The position numbers and the translations under genes are program-made. From contig OW964578.2 in the NCBI GenBank assembly GCA_943138885.2, positions 13,070,501 through 13,134,500 on the forward strand: DNA of 64,000 bases, written 5' to 3'. The first letter of the stretch is position 1; every line of letters begins with the position of its first letter. The notes under the pieces are model-generated. The model was not told where the DNA came from. It made no database searches and saw nothing but the letters and a program-made list of their open reading frames with translations. This stretch comes from Tholera decimalis. Its lineage: Eukaryota; Arthropoda; Insecta; Lepidoptera; Noctuidae. This document shows, one piece after another, positions 35,701 to 48,700 of this stretch.

Positions 35701-38700
35701 CCATGAGATCCTCCTCTTTTTGCATCTTTCATTATAAATTATTTATTACGTTGTCTGTTTGTTCGCAGGTATATCCCGAGAGCTGCTACAAACGATAGCT
35801 AGTCAGAGCGGCGTGAGCCTGGCCGCCTTGGAGCGCCAGCTCGCAGGCTCCACAGGTGATTATTGTATGTCCCAATACGACCCTTACTTATTACAGCTTT
35901 ATTTATTAACCAGTTTATGGAAATAGAATCGATCAGTCCAAGCGAAGCTGTTGACTGTTGAAATTAAAACTAGAACGTTGAAGAACTTGACATAGGGCTT
36001 CCAATCTCGAAGTACCGAGATCTCGGTATTGCGGGGATCCCGCGTCATTTTCCAATCCCGCGTGCGGGATTCCCGATTTGCGGGACTGAAAAAAAGCATG
36101 CATGCGACCTCTCGCGAGCGCGATCGCTCGGTGACTGGCGGTCGGCAGTGTTGCAAACAACGCGGGGCCGATGTCGCCCGTTTTTCACAGCTTAAGTAGC
36201 CTAATATAGCCGAATTTCAGTCAGTGGTAGCCTAAGGGCCAATTTCTCCGAACGTCTCTAAAACGGCGATCAGTAAAACTGCGTTTACACTAATTGCGTT
36301 TACTATCAAGATTTTATCTCGTTTAACATCAATTGCATTTCACAGAGCAAAACGCCACGATCGTTGATCGCGTTTACGAAAACAGAGTTTACGGCATGTT
36401 AGAATGGCAACCTCGCGTTGCGTTTGGTCCTTGCTCTGAAACTTGTCAAAACTATTGCAATAGTTGTGTTAAAATACATGAAACAAAACGTATTCCTTCG
36501 GTTGTCAAGTCAATTGACAACTTGCTACAGTGAGTGAGGTTATAAAAACAGTGTTCGTTTAGCGTGGATCACAGAGTACATTGAGTATGGTGTTCCTCTC
36601 TTTCGCGAATCCACCTTGGTCGTCGAAGTACAAATTCATCCTCATCTTCTTCAAAGGCCAATGAGTAAACTCTTCTCATTATATATCTCAAAATATTCGT
36701 AATTATGTAATTCAAAACAGGTAATATCACAACAGTATCACTTCTTCAACACAATATAGCCGAAGCGAACGCGAACCTATCTTCAGTAAAAAAAAAGGGC
36801 GCGCTACGTTGTAAAATACCAGATGGTGGCGCACATAATTGCGTTTAGATCGTTAAACGGTCAAAATTGGGCGTTTAGTACAATACCTGCGTTTAGCACT
36901 AAACTAGTTTAAATATTGGTGGTGAAATGCCAAACCAAACTTTAAACTTAGATTAGAACTAAAACGCCGTTTATTTTCAGTTGATCGCGATTTATTTGAT
37001 CGGTGAAATTGGCCCTAAGTATGTAGCCTAAAATATCAGTAAAGTTTTTTATTCAGTATTTGTTACAGTTTTTTGTGAAGAAAAAGCGGTGTAATTTGAT
37101 TGATCTCATACTGATAGTAATACGTAAATAAATGTGGAGTTAGTTGATTAATTATTTGTTTTATTTGCCTTATATAAATGTGAATATTTTCAATATGCGG
37201 GATCCCGCGAATACCGAGATCCCGCGGGATTGAAAATTCGTAGTCGCGCAAATACCGAGATTGAATTCAGGCTGCGGGATTGGAAGCCCTAACTTGACAC
37301 AAAACTAGTGATGACTGCGAGCAATGGGTAGCTCGCCACCCGACTGAAACCAGGCCCGTGTAGACGGCGCCGAGTGTTCCACGCGCGCCTTAAAAGAGTG
37401 TCAGCAAAATTGTCGGGGCTCACTAGGAATTGTTCGAATGAGTTTAGTTGAAGGGGTTAACAAGATTATTAGTAATGCGAATATCATCCACATTGCTGGT
37501 TCTTTTAAAAAAAGGTTTTTTTTAAATCTCTTGCAATGACCACCATATAACTACCTTTTCAGTCGTCTAATCGTCACTTACCTCCCACAGACGGAGGTCT
37601 CAACCTCAGCACAAAAATGGGTGAGGACTCACCTCTAGACCTGGGCGTCAAATCCTCTGGGATGGACGACGACGCACCTCTGAACCTTTCACTTAAACCC
37701 ACTCCTGGTAAGTCATTCATTTATTTGGTTTACTAACAATGGTTACATCAATGCTTAATTATTAAGCAGTAAACACTACATGCAGGGTTGGGCAGTATTT
37801 GAATTACTTGTAATTACAATACGTAATTGAAATACAAATACGTATTTGGTATTTGTATTTCAATGACTTCTTTAAAATATAATTTGTAATTCGTATTTCA
37901 AATACCTGACACCGAGGTATTTTGTAATTAGTATTTCAAATACTTGAGGCTTCAAAATACATTTTAACAATAAAATACATTTAACCTTCATTCATTTAGC
38001 GATCGTGAGTGTGAGTGCGAGGCGAGACCGCGACAGTTAATATACTAATTACTACTATGATAAACTTTTGCCTACTATAATGTTTATTAGGACCAGATTA
38101 GCTCGACTGCAGGATAGCAACTTGAGGCATTTTACTCTCATTGTATCACGACTAAAAGAGAGCTTGGAAAAAAGATTTGAAAAGTTTTATAAACTGTCTG
38201 TGTAACTGCCTGAAGTAAATGGAGCCATATTAGCATCATGCTACCACCCATGTTATAAAATGCGTTGGTTGCCTGAAAGCATCACAGCAGATGAGAGGCA
38301 AAAATCTTGCCATTCATGCTTTAGAGACAAGTTACAAAAAACATGAAATAATGCCTGGAAGCAGCAGGAGTAGCACCACTAGTAAAGAAGATGATGATTT
38401 TATTGCTTTTGAGAACAGAGACAGTGATCAACCACAGACATCTAAAATGGAGTTAGAGTTGGTCAGCTTCCTAAATGATAGAAGCAAAGAGCTTTCAATT
38501 CTAGAGCGCTATCCAAATATAAAAAAACTAGCGACCCGCCCCGGCTTCGCACGGGTGCAATGTTTATATTAAATATACTATAGAATGTATAGTCTATTCT
38601 AATGTATTTGTAATGTTTATTATATTATTTATATACATCGTTGACAGCCTTTTTGTCATTCGACATACATGTTCTCTTTAGTAATTACTCTTGAAAGTGC

Positions 38701-41700
38701 GACACATAATTTACCATGGGAAAAACATTCAACGCTCAAATCTAAGCAACATATGCACGCGCGCCGTGCCTCCGCCGGCACCGCGCCGCAACCGCTATGT
38801 CCTTGCATTTTAAATCTGTAATATCTTCGAAACTATTTATTAAAATTATATTCTGTAAAGGGCAATATTGATTCATATTAAATGCACAATGTATTTATGG
38901 TACTTAATTGGATAAGGATTAATGCCGTATTGCTTAAAATCGCTTCGTAAAATATGCCCGTATTTATCGTAAAAAGTAAAGGATAAAAAATGGTTGTTGT
39001 GGGTTATCTATAAGAGATAGACAGATGCCATCGAGGTCATTTTTGTTGACCTTTTTAAGGTGTACAATACTGTAGTACATTATTTTGATCTATCTCGTAG
39101 GGTTCAGCCAGCGTTTGCAAAGCAAGCGCAAAAAAATGTGTTTATTTGCGACATCACATTAGAAACCTCAAAAATTATCAGTGTTCCTCTACTATATTAT
39201 GCATGTTATATACTTAAAAACCTTCCTATTGAATCACTCTTTCTATTGAAAGAAACTGCATCAAAATCCGTTACGTAGTTTTAAAGATTTAAGCATATAT
39301 AGGGACAGACAGTCAGGGAAGCGACTTTGCTTTATACTATGTTAAGATTAAGAAGATAAGATGCGTTCATACAATTTAACACAAGTTTGTGCTCATCAGG
39401 ACCTGTAGAAAGATTGTTTTCTTTAGCAGGTTTTATTCATTCTCCAACAAGAGGCTGTTTGTCTGACAGTACATTTAAAAATTTAGTGTTCATGAAGGGA
39501 AACTCTGGTTTTACTAATTAATTCATCTTGTTTTTCTCTACTTTTCAGCCCGTGCTGGGCCTTAAGTCTGCTATTGCAATAGTACTGCTATTGCAGTAGT
39601 AGTAGTTACTTATTTTGTATGTTGTAAATTGTATTTCAAATAAAAATAGCTAAAATACTGTATTTTGTATTTTAAATTTCAAATACCTTACTTAAAGATA
39701 TTTTGTATTTCGTATTTTAATTACTTGCGATAGAGTATTTTGTAATTTGTATTTCAATTAAAGCAAAGCATGTATTTTGCCCAGCCCTGACTACATGCTA
39801 CACAATACATACATGAACATATCTAAGTAAAAGATTTAGGTACGAAAGAAAACAAAACTGACCAGAAACAATTTTTGTATGGTGGTATTACTTAACTTAC
39901 TAGTAAGGTACTTTTTTTTTTCTGGGCGTATATTTTTATTTTATAAGACCTATTCTTATATAGTCATAACCTGTGTTAAATTTTTCCAACTATTTTATTA
40001 TTGTATTGCGGTCAGCTTCTTCCAGTGTAACCTTGTGTAGTTGAGCAGGAGGATTTTATATATGGAATTGATGCCAATCCGTTATCGATAGTTCCAAGGC
40101 CCGGGTCTCAAAGTGCTGTCAGCACTAGTGACGGGACCCCATAAAACCATTGCCTGCTGAGGTTGCTGGAATGTTTTAACGGGATACTTGGGCCACGTAA
40201 CGCAAGGGCAGCAGCAAAAGGAACAGGGTGGGTTTTTAATCAGTAGAAGTGTGACACTCACTTTCGCACCACGCGAGAAGTCATTCGATTATTTTCCCAC
40301 CCGAAAAAAATAATGGCTTTAAAATAAAAATGACATATTGTATATTTTTCTATGCCAGGCGGAGTCTGTGTTTCCTGATAGCCATAACCTGGGGCTCTTT
40401 AAGTCAAGAGTGAATAGGTTACTTCTAGGTAAGCGTGGTTAATCTCAGAACCACATCATCGCTTACCATCCAGTGAGATGGTGGTCAAACGCGAGCCTCT
40501 AAACAAATTAAAAATTGAGGGCCCAGTGGTTACAGGCACGAATTACGTGCTGTACATTGTGGGTTCGAACGCAGGAAGGTACATCACTTTATGTGATCAT
40601 CATCACCACTAATCTCATAACCGTGACGGAAAACATTGAGGGAATAGGCATGACCAAGGACTGAAAAATCCGAAGACGTGGATTACGGCCCATTACCTCT
40701 CAGAGAGGTCTATTTCCCAGCAGGTGGGAACATTATAGGCTGATTATATTTATATTTTACATTTTTACTTTCTGTTTTCAGCGAGTTCGCAAGCCTCAGA
40801 CGCGCTCTCGCGATTGACGTCGCTGAGCAGTTCGCTCAACGCGTCTTCAAGCCATGACAGGATATGTGAGTATTACTTACTTAAACCTTTTTATACCTCA
40901 ATTCGCCGTTGCGCATGCAAAAGTCGCTATATGTTATTTAGTAATTTTCGTTCTTTTTATTTACGGAAATCAATTCACAAGCTGATTCCGAACCTTTCAG
41001 GAATTGCGTTTATTCTGTTACACGTTGTATATACATATATAAAAGCGAAATATCACTCACTGATTAATCACGAAATCTCAGAAACTACAAGTAGCTCTCA
41101 AATTTTGCATGGGGGTTCCTTTTAGTACTTAGATGATCGCTAAGACGGGGTTTTGCGAAATTCTTACGGGATCGGGATTTACACGGGAAAAACTTCCCAC
41201 GCGAACGAAATTGCGAGCTGAGACTGCTAGTAACTTTATATACCAATCTGTTGTATCGACATGTTCTACACCGACTTACCACCAATTAAACTATGCCTCT
41301 ACAGCGCGCCGCAAGCCTGGGGCGAAGCCCCGGCGGGTGGCCCCCGAGATGAACCCGGTACCCGACGCGCCAAGACCTAAGTCTAGCGGCAGCGAGGACA
41401 GTGAATGTATGTACTGTTCCTAACTATGCCTTTTGATATAATAAAAACCATTTATTTCAGACTACATGACCCAGCAAACTTTGTACCGCCATATTTTCTC
41501 ACCTTTTAAACTTTTCCAAACTCAAATATATTTAAAAACTAAATAAGCCAAATTGGTCTAGCTGTTTCCAGTTTGAGCGAGACTAACGAAAAGCAATTGA
41601 TTTTTATTATATAAGATTTTGACTCCATACTTATTAGTAAAAATGTGAATTAATGTCCAAGTGTTAGTAACACTTAAGTACTTAATTATGAATGTATGAT

Positions 41701-44700
41701 GCGTGCGACCCGTCTGTACATAGGTCAAGTGAAGAGCTGTATCTGTGTTTTCTACATGACAAGAGTTTTATAGTTCTTTCTGGGCTCGCTAGCTCCATAG
41801 CTGGCCGGCGAAATTCAGGTCGAGGTAGGCACGTAATATGAATAAAAAAAATACTCGACCGACTGACCGACCGAAAATACCACACAGTACCGTACACTTT
41901 AAAAAGAAATTGACTGAAAATTAGAGTTTTTTTAATGGCTTTCTGGTTGCAATAAAAAAAGGTAAAAAAAAAAATTACGGGATGTCCTACGATCTAAAAT
42001 CTGAAGACATGTGACATCCACTAACCCGCACTCTACCCACGTGTTGGATTACGCTCTCATAGATTGGAGTAATGCTTGTCAGAGATAGGCAGAACAATTT
42101 TCTCATGGCTTACATCATCATTACACAATCTAATTCCGCCAAGCCCGTTCCATCATCGGACTACAAGACAAACGGCGATGCGCCATCGTTACATGGTGGG
42201 CATTCCACATATACGCACAAAAACAGTATTATCCCACATATACTTATCATTGTTTCATTGTTTCATTTATTCAGTTCAGTTAACAATTACATTGTGTTGA
42301 ACAGTACATATTAATAATTAAATAAAATTAACACATGCAGGAACTAAAATTCAGAAGCGCAATTAAAATTAATGTCTAAAGTAAAGTTAAACAGAGGTAT
42401 TAAACTAATTTAAAATATGTCAAAAAATAAATATAATGTCAAATCAATCGTAATTATAATGTGAAATTCAATGTCAAAATAATCAAACTTATTGTCCCTA
42501 AATAAGCACTAGGTATAACTAAACAAGCAACATCCTGCCCACAGCAGTAGCGGGGTGGGCAGGGCGCGAGGGTCGGCCGCGGAACCTGGGCAGAGGAGTC
42601 AGCAAGCCTAAGAAGAACACTGTCGCTTCCTTGTTAGCGCAAAGCCGAGCCCTAGGGCTTAGGCCTGCGCTTGCACATCAATTGCTGGCTGAAACAGACC
42701 TGGTGAGTTGTTCTGAACTGTAAAATAGTTTATTTACACCTTCAAGTAAAAAGGCTTATGTTACAATGTTAGAAACGTCAATGGCTAAGGTGTGGGATTG
42801 TGATCGAGAGGTCGCAGGTTCGAACCCCACCCATTATTACACTATTGACGTGAACCCACTCCAGACACAAGCATATTTAGCTTAGTTGGAGGGGTTAACA
42901 AAATTGCTGGTAACGTGAATTCAACCCACATTGCTAATTGTTTTATCCAATACACTTCACAAAATGTACCATACGCGAAAGCCTCTTGGGGCCTATCTGT
43001 ACCTCAACAACGTCAGCAATGTTGTCGGGGCCCACTAGGGGGCCGTTGACTACCGGGGTTGCGGAATTGTTCGAAAGAGTTACCGCGGCTTCGGAACACG
43101 AAGGGCAAATAACGAAACATGGTTGGGTTTTGGTCAGTAAAAGTCTGACACACCCTCCCGCTTCGCTCAGAGGCAGTCATTGTATGATTCCCCATCTTTA
43201 AAAAAGGGGGCTTATCTGTGTGTTGGCGAGTCGTAATTTCTTCTTTTTTGATTAGACATAACAAAATACAGGATTATTACATGTAATGTACCGAATAATA
43301 CACATAAAAATGGAATTGAAAATAATACACACATTGCCATGAGCCCACTCCAGACACAAGCATATTTAGCTTAGTTGGACGGGTTACAAGATTACTAGTA
43401 GAATTCTACTCACATTGCTAATTCTCTTAAAAAATATACACGTCCCCTTATATTGGTAATAATATTTATTTCACAGTGGGATTGCAAAGTTTACAATGGT
43501 TGAAAATTTATTATTTTAGGTTCTATTATGCAATACAAAACGGGTGAGGATAACAGCTAACAGTTAGCCTGTGTTAAGGAGAGACAGTGCCGATAAGGCC
43601 TGTGTCCTAGCAGTGCAAACTTAAATAGGCTCTATTATTATTATTACGTTATACGTTATTACAAAACGTTTTGGGAATACTTTCATTGTGCGGACAGCTA
43701 TGGAGTAGAATTATCTGCCGGAGTCTGTATTTCCTGATAGGTATCACCTGGGAGTCTCTAAGTCAAGAGTGAATAGGTTACTTTTAGGCAAGCGTGCTTC
43801 ATCTTCGACCACATCATCGCTTAACATCAGGTGAGATTGTGGTCAAACGTACGCTTATCAACAATTAAAAAAAATGTAATTTACAACTGGCAGAGAAAAC
43901 GACAAATTTTACCGTTTTTCAAAGCTTGGATAACCGTCCTATGTAAGCATATGACACATTAAAATAATAAACTCCCTTTAATTTTCTAGGAAAAACTAAA
44001 AGCCCTACTCGGCGAGACGGCGAGCACGGACTCAGAATGTCCGTCCGACAGCTGTCCGTCCGACTCGGACGCTTCCGATACTAGTCGGAGACCGACCGAT
44101 GCGCAGTTGAGACTGCCTTTAGCGCTAGGTGAGTCAAACATCACTTATTCCCTTGAAATACACGGAGGCAGTAGCATAAAATTACAACATTCATGAACGA
44201 CAAGAATCAATAAACAGTATTTTTATACAGATTAAAACCGTATATCATACTTAGGATTGAAAACTACGATAACACTAAAACCTCATCAGGAACATTATTA
44301 TAATTATACAGGATGCAAAAACTTTTTACTCTTATCTATGGAAATTACGCAGGCAGGGATGTTTGAAATTGGGCATAGTTAATGTGCAGGAGAGCAGAAT
44401 TTTTGATTATAATAATACATTTCTTGTTACGTAAAACCTTAACATTTTATTCCAATATTGTCATAATATCGATCACTGCTTTGGTTATCTAGTTACATAT
44501 TGAAAAACAAACATATTAACACTCTTCTCAACACATACATGCTACCTTCATCCCTCTCTATTTTTTGTAATGTTAGTAGCCCAATAGCTGGTTATCACAA
44601 TACCCATATAATAAATAAATAAATTGACCCACAGGTTGGAAGCGCGTGACTGTGATCAAAGGATTATCCCGGAACTGCAGCATCAAAGGCGACGTGACGT

Positions 44701-45704
44701 ATTCCCCTCCTGATCCGCATGCGGGCATCACCATGCGGTCGCTACATGAAATACAAAATGTAAGTATAAAGTATTTAAAGTGTCAATTGCTTAATGACTA
44801 AGGTGTTGGACTTGTGATCGAGAGGTCTCGGTATCGAACCCCACCCATTACACTAGTGCCGTGAAACCACTCCGGACACAAGCTTTGTATGTTAGTAATG
44901 TGATTTCTACACACATTACTAACTCTATCTGACAAAGACACCCCTTTGTTCCCCGAAAGGATCGGCAGAAATATACTAATAGACAGAGTTGGGTAAAATT
45001 TATATGAATATGCCTGTGGCCTGTGTTCTAACACTGACTGTGGGAATGTTATAGGCTGATGTGATTGTTACGTAAAAAACTTTTTTGCAAAAAATAGAAA
45101 ATACAAAACTAAAGACACCGCCTTCCGAAATTAAAGTTATTTTTGCCTTTGTAGTGTTTTTATATGGAAGTCGGTTCTATTTTTTGCAAAAAAGTTTTTT
45201 TTCACGCTTTTTAGTGGGTCGGTTTGTAATTTATCTAGTTACAAAAGCCAAAATGTCAACTACTTATCACCTTTTACAAAATATTGCTTTTCCCGGTGCA
45301 GAGCCGTTAATTTTTGAGGAGTTCTCCTGGTACATCACCATCAGCTCTACTTCACCATATGCATTGTGACGAGCATAAAGTGCTTAACATCCATATTCAA
45401 GTAATCTAATCGCAATCAACGAAATACTTATTATTGAGTAGTTTCGGTGGCCATCTGGGGTCTTCATCATCAGTTCCACTTCCTCAAATGGTGCTTTTCG
45501 AGAGCAACTGCACAAGCTACTATAAGAAATACCCAAAACGCTATAGGTGTGCCTATAATATTTGAAGAGTTCCCTCGATTTCTCCAGGATCCCATCATCA
45601 GATCCTGATTTCGTAACAATGGGACCAACTAGAAACTATACCCATTCAAATGCAAAAAGAATTTTTCAAATCGGTCCAGCCGTCTCCGAGATATGAGGTA
45701 ACAT

Positions 45705-45742
<38 letters not shown>

Positions 45743-48700
45743 CAAGACGAATTGTAAACCTCCTTTTTTTGAAGTCGGTTAAAAATAGAGAATGCATTCA
45801 AAGTCGAAACAACTGCAACTACTTAAACTTACTTACCACCTATACCTAATAATTTATGAATACAATATCAAACATGAATATATACAACTAGTTGTGCCCG
45901 CGACTTCGTCCGCGCGAAATTGTGACTTTCGGCAGCATTTTTAATTTTTTGGACTAATTATTTTGAAAATAAAACTCGTACATAAATAAGCTATTTACAA
46001 TATTTTACTGCTAATAGTTTATTTAAGTACATTTTTCTAATCAATAGTCTAAAAAATAAGTTTCAAGCTTCTAGCTTTTAAAAATGACGTAATTTCCATA
46101 CACACTTTCATCCCCTATTTCAACCCCTTACAGCCCTTTTTCGCATTAAAAAGTAGCGTATGTCCTTTCTTAGGCTCTAGACTATGTCCATACCAAATTT
46201 CATATAAATCAGTTCAGTAGTTTAGGCGTGATTGCGTAACATACAGACAGATAGAGTTACTTTCGCATTTATAATATTAGTAAGGATTATTAGCAATAAT
46301 AACTAATTTTCAATAAAAAAATTCAATTGTAGAAAAACAAACGATGCGCTCTTCCTCTCTCCTACCTATTTTTAATTTTGCTGTGCCCGACAGGGTCCAT
46401 AATTGTTTCTTATAATTTGATTCCATCTGTATGTGTACATTATAGATTGCAAATAAATACTTGAATTTTTGAATACCAATACACAAGCTCAAGGTTATTT
46501 CGGAAATCGGTAGCAGTACCTTTATTACAATATACGTATATGAGGTATATTTTAGATTAATCTTATTCATAATTGTATCAACTGTAAAAATAAAGAATTT
46601 TTATTTTGTGACATAATTTTAATTAAATCTTGCGTTTTTACTTACAGTTCCTGGACACGAACCCATGTCCACCTTTATCGACGGACAACTTCAGTTTCTC
46701 TGCGCGTACGGTGCTCGGAGAGTATATCCAGCCAGCTAGCGACGTAGGGGAACCACTCGTGTATAACGAAAACGAGATAAATAAAAGGTACGTAAGTGTT
46801 TTTACCTTTTTCCAAGTAGGAGTCGGCTTCCAGACTTACTGGGTGTAGCTGAGTACTAGTGTTTTACATGGAGCAACCGCAGATCTGACCTCCACAATCC
46901 TGTAGCTAGGTAAAACGATACCTCGCAAGACTGGTGTCAGACTTTCCAGCTTTTGTCTATCCGTAACGACTGTCAAATATGTACAAACTAGTACTCACGC
47001 GGGGCTTTGCTCCCGTGGATTCTATCACGGTAAAAACATAACTCTCCTTTTTTGCAGTCGCGTAAAAAGTAGTAGCCTATAACCTTCTTCAAGCCTCAAG
47101 CTACTTCCATACCAAATTGCATCCAAATCCACCCAGTACTTTCAAAGATTAGCGCGTTCAAGCAAGCAAACAAACAAACAAACAAACTTCCGCTTTATAA
47201 TATTAGTATAGATGATAGCCGGGACCAGTGGCTTTACGTGCTTTCCGATGCACGTGCTTTACGATCACACAGCCAACTGAATCGAACCCGGGACCTGTTT
47301 CTCGGTTGTCGCACTTTCAACCACTAGACCAGCATTGACGAACGAGAACGTTTCCATTCCAACTGACTTAGTAGTAACGTTTTGTCTAACAACAGAGTAT
47401 GTATTTCCTAATAGCTGTAACCTAATAAAAAGTCAGCTTGTGTGTTATTCTAGGATGTTAACTACTTACTTACCAAATTTCATTCAGATCCGTTCAGTAG
47501 TCTTTGTGTGAAAAGAAACAAACACTCATACACTCATCCATCTATACATCCCTACTCACAAACTTTCGCATTCATAATATTATTATAGTTAGAGTAAGAT
47601 CTATGTTGTCATTCACAGGTTAGAAGAGGCCCGGCTGGTAGCTTCAGCGGGTGGAAGGCCTACGCCTCCGCCCCTGGATCGGCGAATGGAACTAGCGCGT
47701 CTACAACAAGCCGCTCGGGACGCGCGACGCGATGCTTCACACCGCAGCCGAGATCAGGTGCGTTTACACTAGGAAAATAGGAATCGACCTTTAAAGGAAG
47801 AGTACTCTTCTTAGCGTGGCATGCGATGGAAAATTGCTAAATTGAGTCTGAGTCTGAGAACAAGTTCGGTACCGTCGGAAGCTTCCATCCAGTCCTGCAG
47901 TGAACGGATGTCAAGGCAAGTAGGACAGGAAATTAAGTAAGCAACACCACATAATATGTGGTGTTGCAACACCACATAATATGTTATGTTGTTATACACT
48001 CCGAGGCAGAGTCATCAATACTTCTCCACCTGTACAGATTTTCTTTACTACGTCCAACCTGGGTTCGCAGTCTATTTAAAGACATCCAGGTTAGCCATCT
48101 TCAAAACAAGAGTGAACAGGCATCTTCTGGGCTCGCTGGTTCCATCTTAGACCTCATCTAACGCTTACCATCAGGTGTGATCGAGGTCAAGAACGGGCTA
48201 ATAAAATAAAGGGGTGAAAAAAGAAAAATATAGGCATTTAAATAGAGTCAATAGACATCTTTTACACCTTAAACCGACATCTTAGCCATATGGCTAAGGC
48301 ACAGTATAAGATATGGACAGTACAGAAACTAAGCCCAGTTGAGGACATAATTACCTACGCTCCATTGAAGCAGTAGGGTTGTAACTTTTAATGATTTTGG
48401 TAATGTTTTTTTTTTTCATATTTTTGTTCTGTAGTGATCAATCCACCGAATTTAAATAACTACCTAACTTACAAATACAATTTAAATAGGTAATCTCATG
48501 GCGTCGGTTAATCTCAGCAAAAGACGATAGTTTAAACACGAAAAACAATTTAATATTAACACACAACAAAATGTAGAACTATAGATCTGAAACTTTGTCA
48601 TTACGGCGGCGTAACCTTGATTTACATTTTGTTACAACTATTGCACTATCGGCTTTAAATATTCTCATAACTACCGCATTCTGGATTTATAAATAATAAG

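Larger units (their letters stand above)
37783..39789 (+). mobile_element. hAT transposon, degenerate, with BED/dimerisation-type transposase remnants
   Basis: Ends CAGGGTTGGGCAG and TGCCCAGCCCTG; eight-base duplication ACTACATG (37775-37782, 39790-39797). Subterminal GTATTT/AAATAC repeats on both sides. Coding remnants at 38110-38525 and 39375-39521. About 830 bp of another repeat is inserted in the middle. Confidence 0.92.

Noticed and set aside
36333..36533. 66-codon frame in the nested MITE
   Set aside because: Inside a non-autonomous Harbinger-type element, with no resemblance to a transposase.
42800..42830. tRNA gene from box-B-like GGTTCGAACCCC
   Set aside because: No cloverleaf with acceptor pairing; the motif is the head of a dispersed SINE that recurs at 49035 and 44785.
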